A DNA stretch of 23,892 nucleotides from positions 1 through 23,892 of the IMG/VR virus record IMGVR_UViG_3300034112_001280. One strand, given 5' to 3'. A program made the translations under genes and the position numbers. This stretch comes from a virus. Below, one piece after another: positions 5,639 to 13,584 of the stretch. How positions within the stretch are numbered: position 1 is the first letter of the stretch; each line of letters begins with the position of its first letter. The notes under the pieces are model-generated. The model made no database searches and had not been told where the DNA came from. It was given only the letters and a program-made list of their open reading frames with translations.

Positions 5639-7999
5639 CGATGTGCAGTTAGTGGCATTATGGTCAACACAAAAAATACTCATCGAAGTAGTAGATGTAA
5701 ATGTGAAGTTGAGCATAGCTGCCGAGTTATTACTCGCGGTTACTGAGTTTCCACAACTAATTCTAGATGCGTCCGTGAAATTCCCAGATGGGATGGTTAT
5801 CGCGCAAGATCCTCCTGAGATATTCCCGATTGTCGCCGTACCCGTGAAGGTCTGATTTACGATTGACGAACTCGCGTCACAATTTATACTTGCAAAATAT
5901 GTTTTTGAATTTGAAGTATTCGGCGCAGAAACTTTATCGCCTAAGGCTGCAATCATTTCACTTGTCGCTGGCTCCATTGAAATAGAAACTGCGCTTCCAT
6001 TATTTGCCGTACTAGCTAGGGCAACACACGAATTCGCGCTTGCTGCCATATCTATAGCTTGCAATTTCCATTCAACGCTTGCTTGATCGCTGGTGTATTC
6101 TACGATCTCTGAATAGCCATCAATCGCTGTCACATAAGTAGCTGCATGACCATTTTGAGCAATGACCGGCCCAACTATATTCGTTCCGTCGAATAGCCTG
6201 AATCCGCATTGAGTAATTTGCTCTGCATATAAAGAGCCTCCAAAACTAACTCGATATTTTCCTTTCTTAACCTTGCCAGTCTTTAAAGCAAATGCCCCTG
6301 TTGTGGTTGGAGTGACTACATTTCCAATTTTTGTAGCAGATGCGAAAGTGCAATCGGCGGCATCCACTAAGTCCTCGTAGCTGCCATTGCTGGTTCCATC
6401 GGAACAATTTGCCACGTTATACCATTTGATGCCGAATGTTCCTTCTAGATTGTCATTCAGAACTTGATCCTGCTCGATATAAGTAGCAGTCATATTAAGA
6501 ATTGCATTATTGGCATTATTTGCTAAGTCTTGAAATAATCTGATTGTTATAAAATCATCGCGCCCTAATTCACACTCAAATGCAGCTAGGAGAGTTGATT
6601 CATATCCGCTAGTCGGATGAGAGGATGAATTTCCGCAAGTCGCTGCGGCTGAAAAACTCCCTTCTGCAATGCTGTCGTAAATTGTTATAGACTGAGAGGT
6701 CGTTGAATCGCTTGGCTCTAACGACATCACTCCTTTCAAAAAACATTTCGCCCTGTTGCAAATGAATTTCGTTCTAGTCCCAGAAGAATTATCCAGAGTG
6801 ATGACATCATCTCCGGTGCTAGTAAAATTTGCAGTGTTGAATTCTAATTCGTTTGTTCTGTCGGTTAGTGTGCTATTTGCAGCAGTATGCCTTAAATGCT
6901 CAGTATAAATTTTTGTGATTGCTTGAGTTTTTAGATTTCTGATAAAGCAAGAATCGACATAGACATCATCAGTTGTCCCCGAATCGGAAGTGATTCGCAC
7001 ACAAGCCTTACCGGACGCCGGAACAATCATTGAATTTTTAATCTCAAGCCATTCGTTTGCTGCGTTAGGCTTATAATCAGTGCAATTATCTCCTGAACCT
7101 GAATCATTTGAAGCGCAAAGATTAATTAATTCCGAAGTGGTTTTCATCATACAACCGACTTCAAAGTTATTCCCTTCAAATTCAGTGTTGGTTACACAAT
7201 ATTCAGCGTCATAAGTTGCAGAAACAGAGGCATCAATCTTGGCAACATTTAAACCATTAGGTTCATAATTTGGAGATGTGGCAATTGCGCAAGTTTGGTT
7301 TGCGTGGTTACAAGTGAAATTCAAAGCATTTTCAAAACCGCCATCGGATAAAAAATTTTCTCCTCCTCCACCAGCAGGAGCCGTCCAAGACAAAACTCCA
7401 GTTCCATCATTTTTTAATATCTGATTTGTTCCGCCTTGAGCAGGAGGCATTGTCAGTGTGTAACTTGTAGTTGTCCCGTCTGCCTTAATTCCAATGTATT
7501 GACCGCCTGTAGTGTCCTGTAATCGTAATTCATTTTGTGATTTAATATTCAATTGGCCATCAAGGGATAGAACATTTGTGCCAAAATCATAGGCAAATGC
7601 TGCCTCTCCGCTGCCACTGCCTGCGCCTTGAGAAACAATAACCTCTCCGCTTGATGCGCTATTTATAAATGAGCTAGGCGCAGCGATCCAACTAGAAACG
7701 CCAGCGCCATCGGTCGAAAGTAAATATCCTGCCGTGCCATCATTATCTGGTAATGTTAACGTCCAAGATGGACTAACAGTCGCAGGGGATTTTATGCCGA
7801 CATACTGACCGCCTGCTAAATCCTCTAGTTTTAAAACGTAATTTGACTCTATGTTAATATCTTTTTTAGATATTGTTTTTGTGTTTGGGTTTAACTCTAT
7901 TTCGCTAGGCGATGAAATTACTCTATTATTTTGATTTAATTGCGCAAATCCATCAACCGAAATAAGCAAAAAAGAGATTATTAAAATTAACTTTATCAT
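5606..7999 (-). CDS. exported, cysteine-rich fibre-like protein with Sec signal peptide
   Basis: The start is taken at the ATG at 7999, which overlaps the previous stop as ATGA and follows AAGGA; a start nine codons earlier would have no site and would spoil the signal peptide. The first 19 residues are a textbook signal: Lys3, hydrophobic core 4-15, cleavage after GFA. Two repeats follow (about 48-104 and 150-205), each with GGQY(V/I)GIK, a TLT(L/M)P strand and a DG.GV.SW end. From about 215 there is a carbohydrate-binding-module-like beta sandwich, then two jelly-roll-like stretches (about 370-520 and 525-700) and a C-terminal domain ending in ECTQY. I count 22 cysteines, none before residue ~220. 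Length and position say tail fibre; signal and cysteines say periplasm or cell surface. Confidence 0.75.
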   Translation of the reverse strand: MIKLILIISFLLISVDGFAQLNQNNRVISSPSEIELNPNTKTISKKDINIESNYVLKLEDLAGGQYVGIKSPATVSPSWTLTLPDNDGTAGYLLSTDGAGVSSWIAAPSSFINSASSGEVIVSQGAGSGSGEAAFAYDFGTNVLSLDGQLNIKSQNELRLQDTTGGQYIGIKADGTTTSYTLTMPPAQGGTNQILKNDGTGVLSWTAPAGGGGENFLSDGGFENALNFTCNHANQTCAIATSPNYEPNGLNVAKIDASVSATYDAEYCVTNTEFEGNNFEVGCMMKTTSELINLCASNDSGSGDNCTDYKPNAANEWLEIKNSMIVPASGKACVRITSDSGTTDDVYVDSCFIRNLKTQAITKIYTEHLRHTAANSTLTDRTNELEFNTANFTSTGDDVITLDNSSGTRTKFICNRAKCFLKGVMSLEPSDSTTSQSITIYDSIAEGSFSAAATCGNSSSHPTSGYESTLLAAFECELGRDDFITIRLFQDLANNANNAILNMTATYIEQDQVLNDNLEGTFGIKWYNVANCSDGTSNGSYEDLVDAADCTFASATKIGNVVTPTTTGAFALKTGKVKKGKYRVSFGGSLYAEQITQCGFRLFDGTNIVGPVIAQNGHAATYVTAIDGYSEIVEYTSDQASVEWKLQAIDMAASANSCVALASTANNGSAVSISMEPATSEMIAALGDKVSAPNTSNSKTYFASINCDASSSIVNQTFTGTATIGNISGGSCAITIPSGNFTDASRISCGNSVTASNNSAAMLNFTFTSTTSMSIFCVDHNATNCTSFDVRLECTQY

Positions 8000-8490
8000 G
8001 CAACATTCCTTCTTAGTTCTATCCATCTCTCAAGCGATGAATCATAAATCAATTCAATAATATGATATTTTTTTATTAACATTGTCCCGTTTAAAATTGC
8101 ACCGTACTGCTCGTCTGCGTTGTTAATAGTGATTGTGTTAGTGTCACTGTTGCCTACTAACAAAATAACCGTTCCGTGTAACCAACCGCCAGCAGCGCCA
8201 AATAATTTATTTGCAAGGGTTACTGCGCCGCCTGTACTTTCTATTTTTCTGTACTGCCAACCTTGGACGGTTGATGTTGTAACATTTCCTGCCGCTGCTA
8301 ATTGTTCAAGCGAATAAGTAGTAGGCCTCACTCCGTTAATCGATGCCTGCAAATTAGTAACAACAGGTCCACTAGCAGGAGCAGCATTATTCAGTGTGTA
8401 AATCGATGTAACTGTGCTGTTTACCGACTTGCTTGTGAAGGCCGAATTAAAAACACTGGCATCGGCTCTTTGTCCATCTGCAACACTCAT
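7996..8490 (-). CDS. small tail fibre-like virion protein
   Basis: A 164-residue protein whose N-terminus, ADGQRADASVFNSAF then SK..NS.T, matches a short segment I know from many phage tail fibre and baseplate-associated proteins, where it probably forms an attachment region. Residues 55-164 are beta-rich, with an NNADEQYGAILNG segment and the ending ELIYDSSLERWIELRR, typical of small jelly-roll tip domains. It starts after AGGTG one base beyond the distal tail gene and ends in an ATGA overlap with the exported fibre-like gene. It may link that protein, or another fibre, to the tail. The function is inferred from motif and position. Confidence 0.65.
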   Translation of the reverse strand: MSVADGQRADASVFNSAFTSKSVNSTVTSIYTLNNAAPASGPVVTNLQASINGVRPTTYSLEQLAAAGNVTTSTVQGWQYRKIESTGGAVTLANKLFGAAGGWLHGTVILLVGNSDTNTITINNADEQYGAILNGTMLIKKYHIIELIYDSSLERWIELRRNVA

Positions 8491-8491
8491 A

Positions 8492-9265
8492 TTAATTCAC
8501 CTTTCTGTAAATGAGCAATCCTGTCTCATAAAATTCACCCAATCCCATGCCCAACATTTCTTTTATTTTATAACCAACACCGTTTTGACTCTGCTGCGTT
8601 TTTTCCAATTGTATAATATGGTATGTCGCTAGGTCACTCTCATCTGGCATAAATTCTATTTGACTTCGAGTGATGCAGAAATCCATAAATGATCTTAATT
8701 CAGACAATGCATTAGTGTTTTTTCTAATAATAGATGAATCAAATTCAACATGGTTGTTTACATATTTTAGATTAAATTCAAACCTTGATATTTTACCAAC
8801 GGAATAAATTTCAATTGATCCGCTTGATGATTCGTTTACAGTGCTTTGTATATATTCAGAATTATCACTAGCACTGACAAAATCCTGTAATCTAACTTGG
8901 GGAGAATAAATTGTTCCTGTCGCGTTGTTACTTGTATAGGTATTTGTCCCTGTTACATCTGCGCCAGTAAAACCAATCAAGGTAAAAACTGATTCGCCTG
9001 CATTTGCTCCAGATGTAATCAATAGGGAAAAATTTGCCGCTGCCGATATAGTAAATGTTCTATTAGTCCTATTAACTGAAACAGTGTAATCCTGACCGCC
9101 GATGGCGTTTAATGCCCTTGAAACTTCACTAGCTAATTGAGTAAATGAATATTTGCCAGGGCGTAATTCTGCTGTTATCTCGCCAGCGCCTTCATTAAAA
9201 TTAAGATAAAATCCGTCTGCTGGGACAGTGTAACCGTAAAGGAATTTTGACCATGTATAAATCAT
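8492..9265 (-). CDS. distal tail protein candidate
   Basis: A 257-residue protein whose start overlaps the tape measure stop as ATGA, the usual place for the distal tail protein that caps the tube below the tape measure. The N-terminal half has the pattern FNEGAGEITAELRPGKYSF and YTVSVNRTNRTFTIS, which I recognise from a family of phage tail proteins found directly after tape measure genes. The middle holds a PQVRLQDFV strand. The C-terminal half (about 150-257) starts with a long beta strand and ends with a helical part around FMDFC. It is judged structural with good confidence; the exact position in the tail tip is inferred. Confidence 0.65.
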   Translation of the reverse strand: MIYTWSKFLYGYTVPADGFYLNFNEGAGEITAELRPGKYSFTQLASEVSRALNAIGGQDYTVSVNRTNRTFTISAAANFSLLITSGANAGESVFTLIGFTGADVTGTNTYTSNNATGTIYSPQVRLQDFVSASDNSEYIQSTVNESSSGSIEIYSVGKISRFEFNLKYVNNHVEFDSSIIRKNTNALSELRSFMDFCITRSQIEFMPDESDLATYHIIQLEKTQQSQNGVGYKIKEMLGMGLGEFYETGLLIYRKVN

Positions 9266-10989
9266 ATAGCGCCAAATATTTTAATATTATTGTTCAATGA
9301 TGCGTCTTTAATTATTTTAGAAATCCTTAAACCTGTTTCCTCACTGTCAAACACATCGCCCATTATATTAACACTAACCTTTGTTTCTGGTTCTATTCGC
9401 TGTTGATCAAGGAGATCATTAGTAGCAGCAGGAGTAAAAGAGTTAGGGCCTCCAATTGCTGCTCCTGCATCACTACCTCCGCCGCCGCCAGAAAATGATT
9501 TCATAATTGTTCCGAATGCAATTAATCCTGCGCCTGCAGCAATCGCAGCAGCGCCGCCTAATGAGTGTAGTGCATCAATGCCCATACCTGACATTAATAA
9601 AGTCATACCTAACTGCGTCGCCATATCACCCAGCATGCCAGCAATTGATTTGCCAAAATTCTCAAATCCTTTTTCGCCTAACACTAATGATTTTGTTAAT
9701 GCCTCAACACCCATAGCAGCGGATTTTGCTAGCGTTTGACTGATTGCTGAATTGATCGCCTGCGCTCTTGCTGCTCTTTTATCTTGATCCAATCTCTCGG
9801 CATTGGCCTGCTCAAATTGTGATGTTCCTTTAATGCCTGCGAGTGTTGCTTGGTGCTGTTGCTCTAATGTTTGCATGCGAGCGTTAAATTCTTGCTGCCC
9901 GATAAATTCCTGTTCTTGCTGCAGTTTTTTCATATCCTGCTGGAATTGAGCATTGGCAATTTGCGTTTGATCTAATCCAATATTTCCAAGCTTAGACAAT
10001 GATGCCGCTGTTTCTTCCTTGCTTGGGCCTGTTGGAATTTTACCAGCAGGGATAGCATTGGCATTTGTAGCAAGGTTAATAACTTCTTGATTTATTTTTT
10101 CTAATTGCTCTCTGGCGCTCTTTAATGAAATTTGATCTGTTAAAACGCCAAATATTGCGCCTAACCCCTTTGATGGATTTTCTATTGTGCCTTTAACTAA
10201 TTTAATTACGTCTGCCGTTGTGCTAATTGATGTTTTTACGGCATCTGATTCTGTTATTGTTTTGCCGATTGCTTTTTGTAAATCCTCATAACTGGACGTT
10301 AAATCATTTATGGATTTATCGTAATCGGTTAGATTTTTCTGCGCCCTGCCATCAAATTGTGTTGAGATTATTTCCAATGCTCGCGCTAGTGCTTGAGATT
10401 TTGGAATGGTCTCGTCAATGGTTATGCCGTACTTTCTAAATGCTTTATTAAAAGGTTCAACGCCGCCACTGGCAACGCGAGCGATAATATCAGACGCTTG
10501 ATCAAATGAGATTTGCATTCCTGCTGCAAGATCGGCAGCGCCTCTAATAGCGCGCTGTAACCCTTGAGAATCTAAATTTGCCAGTGATTGTATTAATGCA
10601 GCATTTTTTAAAATTACTTTATCGTCAATGCCTGCCAATACTTCTAATTCATCGGCGAGCATTTGTATTGATCTTAGCGCCTGCATTGACCCTGCGCGTG
10701 TTCCCTCTAATGCTGCTGTTAAAATCTTTGTTGCCTGCTCTGATTCTACAAATTCGGCAACCGACTCTCTCGCAACATTCTTGATTGAACTAACGGCGCT
10801 CCTGACCAAATCTGCGCCTAATTGTCCTAACCCTGCACCTGTTGAAATCCGCGCAATGTCTAATAGTGAGCTAGAAAATGATGCGCCAAAATTTTGACCA
10901 GCATCTTTACCAACAGTGGTTAATCTTTTTTTTAATGCTGTTTCAGATGCGGCAGTGTCTAGTTCTACGCCTAAAATTAATTCTGCCAT
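9262..10989 (-). CDS. tail tape measure protein
   Basis: At 575 residues this is the long helical, Ala- and Gln-rich protein directly after the tail chaperone pair, which is the standard place for the tape measure. Residues ~110-230 match the conserved tape measure region with ADLAAGMQISFDQASDIIAR and a FNKAFRKYGI segment. A Gln- and Glu-rich coiled coil lies at about 345-410. The C-terminal part is hydrophobic and Gly/Ala-rich (about 440-510), ending in a poly-Gly run (SGGGGGSD), as expected for a protein that contacts the host membrane on ejection. At about 0.15 nm per residue the tail would be near 85 nm. The ATG lies 13 bases inside the end of the chaperone extension. Confidence 0.88.
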   Translation of the reverse strand: MAELILGVELDTAASETALKKRLTTVGKDAGQNFGASFSSSLLDIARISTGAGLGQLGADLVRSAVSSIKNVARESVAEFVESEQATKILTAALEGTRAGSMQALRSIQMLADELEVLAGIDDKVILKNAALIQSLANLDSQGLQRAIRGAADLAAGMQISFDQASDIIARVASGGVEPFNKAFRKYGITIDETIPKSQALARALEIISTQFDGRAQKNLTDYDKSINDLTSSYEDLQKAIGKTITESDAVKTSISTTADVIKLVKGTIENPSKGLGAIFGVLTDQISLKSAREQLEKINQEVINLATNANAIPAGKIPTGPSKEETAASLSKLGNIGLDQTQIANAQFQQDMKKLQQEQEFIGQQEFNARMQTLEQQHQATLAGIKGTSQFEQANAERLDQDKRAARAQAINSAISQTLAKSAAMGVEALTKSLVLGEKGFENFGKSIAGMLGDMATQLGMTLLMSGMGIDALHSLGGAAAIAAGAGLIAFGTIMKSFSGGGGGSDAGAAIGGPNSFTPAATNDLLDQQRIEPETKVSVNIMGDVFDSEETGLRISKIIKDASLNNNIKIFGAI

Positions 10990-11204
10990 TTGTTCACCAT
11001 AACCGCAAAATCGTCAAACGTTTTGACTTTCTTTTTCTCATTAGGGAATGCAATTTTTGAAATTTGTTTGCGAGATTTTTCTCTGTCGGCATCAACTACA
11101 TGAGGGTATGACGCCACAACCAATTGCGATAACATCTCACGGTTGCGAATCACTTCTATTGCTTGATGATATTCATTAAATGTTACAACAGCTAGTTTCA
11201 TCAC
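10977..11204 (-). CDS. tail assembly chaperone, frameshifted C-terminal part (T domain)
   Basis: This frame is open from 11270 to the stop at 10977 and adds 97 residues to the upstream chaperone after a -1 shift. The first candidate start inside it (GTG at 11204) is unlikely to be used, because the conserved part begins earlier: ENVIRRAEVAHFYGWTHREV is encoded at 11200-11261 and has the helix pattern of phage T domains. The remaining sequence includes a basic stretch (FPNEKKKVKTFDDF). The fusion product would be 179 residues. In lambda-like phages the GT fusion recruits tube protein to the tape measure. Its stop overlaps the tape measure start by 13 bases. Confidence 0.8.
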   Translation of the reverse strand: MMKLAVVTFNEYHQAIEVIRNREMLSQLVVASYPHVVDADREKSRKQISKIAFPNEKKKVKTFDDFAVMVNKWQN

Positions 11205-11226
11205 TTCTCTATGCGTCCAACCGTAA

Positions 11227-11276
11227 AAGTGAGCAACCTCGGCGCGGCGTATAACATTCTCACTTAATTTTTTTTT
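11227..11276 (-). promoter_or_regulatory. -1 programmed frameshift site with possible stem-loop
   Basis: On the minus strand the end of the upstream gene reads ATA AAA AAA AAT TAA. The nine A at 11268-11276 include the classic slippery heptamer A AAA AAA in the correct phase (11276-11270), two codons before the stop. Four bases after the heptamer, AAGTGAG (11265-11259) can pair with CTCACTT (11233-11227) across a 25-base loop, giving a seven-pair stem that could stimulate slipping. The -1 frame is exactly the frame of the T domain. Confidence 0.82.
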
Positions 11277-11515
11277 ATACCTAACAAATCATTAAAGATT
11301 GCGTTAATGTGTTTTTGGTTCATCTTTTTATAATTTTCTTCACTTAATCCGCAATCAGACAATAGGCCCTTAATTAAATCAAGGGCCGTTACTGTGGCGC
11401 TCATTTCAACGCTATCTTTTTGGAATTTTTCTAGTCTCTCATTGGTTGGATATTCAAGGGAGAATGTCTCTCCCTTAAATTTAATATCCAATTTTTCATC
11501 AAGTAAATCGAGCAT
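11264..11515 (-). CDS. tail assembly chaperone (G protein), zero-frame product
   Basis: An 83-residue protein, small, helical and acidic with a Lys-rich end (GIKKN). It lies between the tail tube and tape measure genes, where tail chaperones are almost always found. The start has GGAGG eight bases upstream, inside the end of the tail tube gene. N-terminal strands (DEKLDIKFKGETFSLEYPT) are followed by helices, a common chaperone layout with a beta hairpin first. Its last codons lie on a run of A that allows a -1 shift to a longer product. As in other siphoviruses both products probably coat the tape measure during assembly and are absent from the virion. Confidence 0.82.
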   Translation of the reverse strand: MLDLLDEKLDIKFKGETFSLEYPTNERLEKFQKDSVEMSATVTALDLIKGLLSDCGLSEENYKKMNQKHINAIFNDLLGIKKN

Positions 11516-11518
11516 AGG

Positions 11519-12442
11519 TTATGCCTCCAAATCTTGATGCCAGTCGCCAAATGCAATCAAATTAATTTTAGAATCTTTACCAGCGTCTAGGTAACCTTTA
11601 AATTCTACTGATAATTGTTGTGGTGCCGAACCGTCATAGTTAATAGACTGTGGTTTTGGAGCGCATTTCCAAAGGACCATATCCCTGCTGCGGTCAGATG
11701 CCGCCAATCGGACAGGGTGCAATACCAGCATTCCTGCCTCATCTGCGAGAGAATCAAAAAGTTTTGATTCGCCAAAACCAACAACTTTCGTTCCAAGTGA
11801 TGGTGTCACACTGTCGCCTGCGCCTTCGCCCATGATGATCTGCAAACGCTCTGCGGTTGTTTCAATTAGTGTTAATGAAACAGTGGCAGCATTACCTTGC
11901 ATAATTTCATCGGCAACCAATTCGCCAGTTTGGTTTGATTTAATTTCTACAACTTGAGTTTCAATTGAGACTTCAATGGCCTCTGATGTTTTGCCTAGGT
12001 CCATTCCCGAGCCTTCGCGCAAATTTGTAATTGTAAATCCAGATGTTCCAGCTCCGTCGGCGGTTGCTGGTTCACCCATATATTTATTTTCGATTGTCAA
12101 AACATCGTTTGTTAGATCAATCACTTTAATTACAAATGCTGAATGGCTGTCAATTTCTGTTTTTGTTTTAGTCGCAACAACGGCAGCAGTGTCATTTGCC
12201 ACGATTACAACTTCAATGCCAGTACGGCCAGCAATGGCAGGATCAACAGATGCGCCTGTGTTATACCAGACATAATAATTAACAGCGTCCAAGTTAGGTC
12301 CAAATGCGGAGAGTAAAAAATAATCTCCGCTTAGTGATCCAGCAGTGTCGGCGATTGTGTCAACCGAACGGCAATGTTTCCTGCCATATCTAACTGTAGC
12401 GGCTTCTAAAACTGCATCGATTCTTTTTTGACTTGTTCCCAT
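11519..12442 (-). CDS. major tail tube protein
   Basis: A 307-residue protein with a strong AGGAG site, directly upstream of the chaperone pair, as expected for the tube subunit. The body (about 145-307) is a tube-like beta sandwich with the strand IEVSIETQVVEIKSNQTGEL and a later KPQSINYDG...SVEFKGY segment. Residues ~40-140 look like an inserted domain, with NYYVWYNTG, DPAIAGRTGIEV and a DTAAVVATKTKTEI helix; I know this module from many unrelated phage tail and fibre proteins, where it seems to be an optional surface domain. That insertion explains why the protein is longer than minimal tube subunits (about 200 residues). Confidence 0.8.
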   Translation of the reverse strand: MGTSQKRIDAVLEAATVRYGRKHCRSVDTIADTAGSLSGDYFLLSAFGPNLDAVNYYVWYNTGASVDPAIAGRTGIEVVIVANDTAAVVATKTKTEIDSHSAFVIKVIDLTNDVLTIENKYMGEPATADGAGTSGFTITNLREGSGMDLGKTSEAIEVSIETQVVEIKSNQTGELVADEIMQGNAATVSLTLIETTAERLQIIMGEGAGDSVTPSLGTKVVGFGESKLFDSLADEAGMLVLHPVRLAASDRSRDMVLWKCAPKPQSINYDGSAPQQLSVEFKGYLDAGKDSKINLIAFGDWHQDLEA

Positions 12443-12447
12443 GTTTT

Positions 12448-12888
12448 TTACTCCTGTATATAATCTGTGTAGCGTAAACAGTTTAATGAAATCGTTGCCT
12501 CATAGCCGCGATCATTAGTTGGCATTGCTAAAACACTAATAGAATTACCTAAAATTCCATTAAATGCAATATTGTTATTTGCATTAATTGGACACATCAC
12601 AGCGTCCTTTATCTCATGCGCCTTATTGTATATCATATCAAACTGGTCAATTGACCTACCTGATTCTTGGAAAAATATCTGGATAAATGTCGGTATGGTG
12701 TCGATGTAATAGCCGCCGTCCCTTGAATCTATGGTTGTCTCTCCAAAATAGATTTTAAAACCTTTCTTGATTTCAGAGATTGCAACGTCTTTAGTCCCGA
12801 ACGGATCATCAATTTCTACGGCATCGCTAATAACCGTCAGGATCTGTTCTCTTAAATATTGTCTAACGTCTGAAATATTTAATGCCAT
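12448..12888 (-). CDS. tail terminator / tail completion protein candidate
   Basis: A 146-residue protein in the slot just upstream of the tail tube gene, where the tail terminator normally lies. It has an N-terminal helix (LNISDVRQYLREQIL), a beta region with GGYYIDTIPTFIQIFFQ, a helix around MIYNKAHEIKDAVM and a final strand ATISLNCLRY. This strand-strand-helix-strand order matches the small alpha/beta fold of gpU-type terminators. Its ATG overlaps the stop of the connector gene as TAATG, so the two are probably made in coupled amounts. It would cap the tail tube and join it to the head. Confidence 0.65.
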   Translation of the reverse strand: MALNISDVRQYLREQILTVISDAVEIDDPFGTKDVAISEIKKGFKIYFGETTIDSRDGGYYIDTIPTFIQIFFQESGRSIDQFDMIYNKAHEIKDAVMCPINANNNIAFNGILGNSISVLAMPTNDRGYEATISLNCLRYTDYIQE

Positions 12889-13577
12889 TAGCGCCTCACT
12901 AATCTGCCAGAGTTTAGGTCAACAGTGGACGGTGAATCAACTATGTCAGTTTTTAATCTAATCAATGATGTTGCCATTGCTTTTTTTGCTAAATCAAGAA
13001 ATGATTTTGCTTTATCGTCGTAAACGTCGCCCACTTCATTTTTATTTGAGTTTAATATTCTGTACAGCGTTAAATATTTTGACCAATCTCTAATTTCTGT
13101 AACATCATGTAAATCGGTTTTGCTTAGCTTGGTCCCATCATTAGCAAATACGCGCATGCGATCCAGCTCATCTAATATTTCTTTTTGACTCTCTCTGTGT
13201 TTATCCAGGAATGTTGCGCGGCCATCTCTTAAGTGTCTATGTATGTCGTCTTGTTGAGCTATTAAATCCTCATCATTCGAGAATAAAAGGTCAGCAGCAG
13301 ACGTTACCACTTCAAAAGTTATGTCCTTTGTGGTGCTTGTTGGTGAACCTGTTGATGTAGTTATTCTGATTGTGGCAGTTTTTAACCCTGCCGTTTCATA
13401 TGCCCAATCAAGGTACTTATTTGTTGTTACTGTTATATATGATCCACTGGCCTCTGGTTTAATTTCTACGACAGTGATGGCGCCTTGATCGGTGCTAATA
13501 AATGATTTTGTGGCATCTATTCTTGTTTTATCATATTGCTGAATTATACTTTCAAATCTTGCTTGTATTGAAATCAT
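12888..13577 (-). CDS. head-tail connector / adaptor-like protein
   Basis: This 229-residue protein has two parts. The first ~95 residues are beta-rich and look like an added domain. The rest is helical and includes a DIHRHLRDGR...FLDKHRESQ segment (111-131), similar to the I.RYLP.GR..F...HR.A pattern I know from phage adaptor or neck proteins. It lies between the decoration-like cassette and the tail terminator, which is the expected place for head-to-tail joining proteins. It would bind the underside of the portal. The start has GAGG five bases upstream. Confidence 0.65.
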   Translation of the reverse strand: MISIQARFESIIQQYDKTRIDATKSFISTDQGAITVVEIKPEASGSYITVTTNKYLDWAYETAGLKTATIRITTSTGSPTSTTKDITFEVVTSAADLLFSNDEDLIAQQDDIHRHLRDGRATFLDKHRESQKEILDELDRMRVFANDGTKLSKTDLHDVTEIRDWSKYLTLYRILNSNKNEVGDVYDDKAKSFLDLAKKAMATSLIRLKTDIVDSPSTVDLNSGRLVRR

Positions 13578-13584
13578 AGAATCC

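Noticed and set aside
8000-8026. Start of the exported fibre-like protein nine codons earlier.
   Set aside because: There is no ribosome binding site there, while the ATG at 7999 has AAGGA, an ATGA overlap and a perfect signal peptide.
8120-8632. Several plus-strand open frames of 60-90 codons (here and near 1012, 5317, 9507, 10578, 11976, 13841, 20000).
   Set aside because: All lie opposite strong minus-strand genes, lack ribosome binding sites and have low-complexity or unlikely protein composition; they are shadows.
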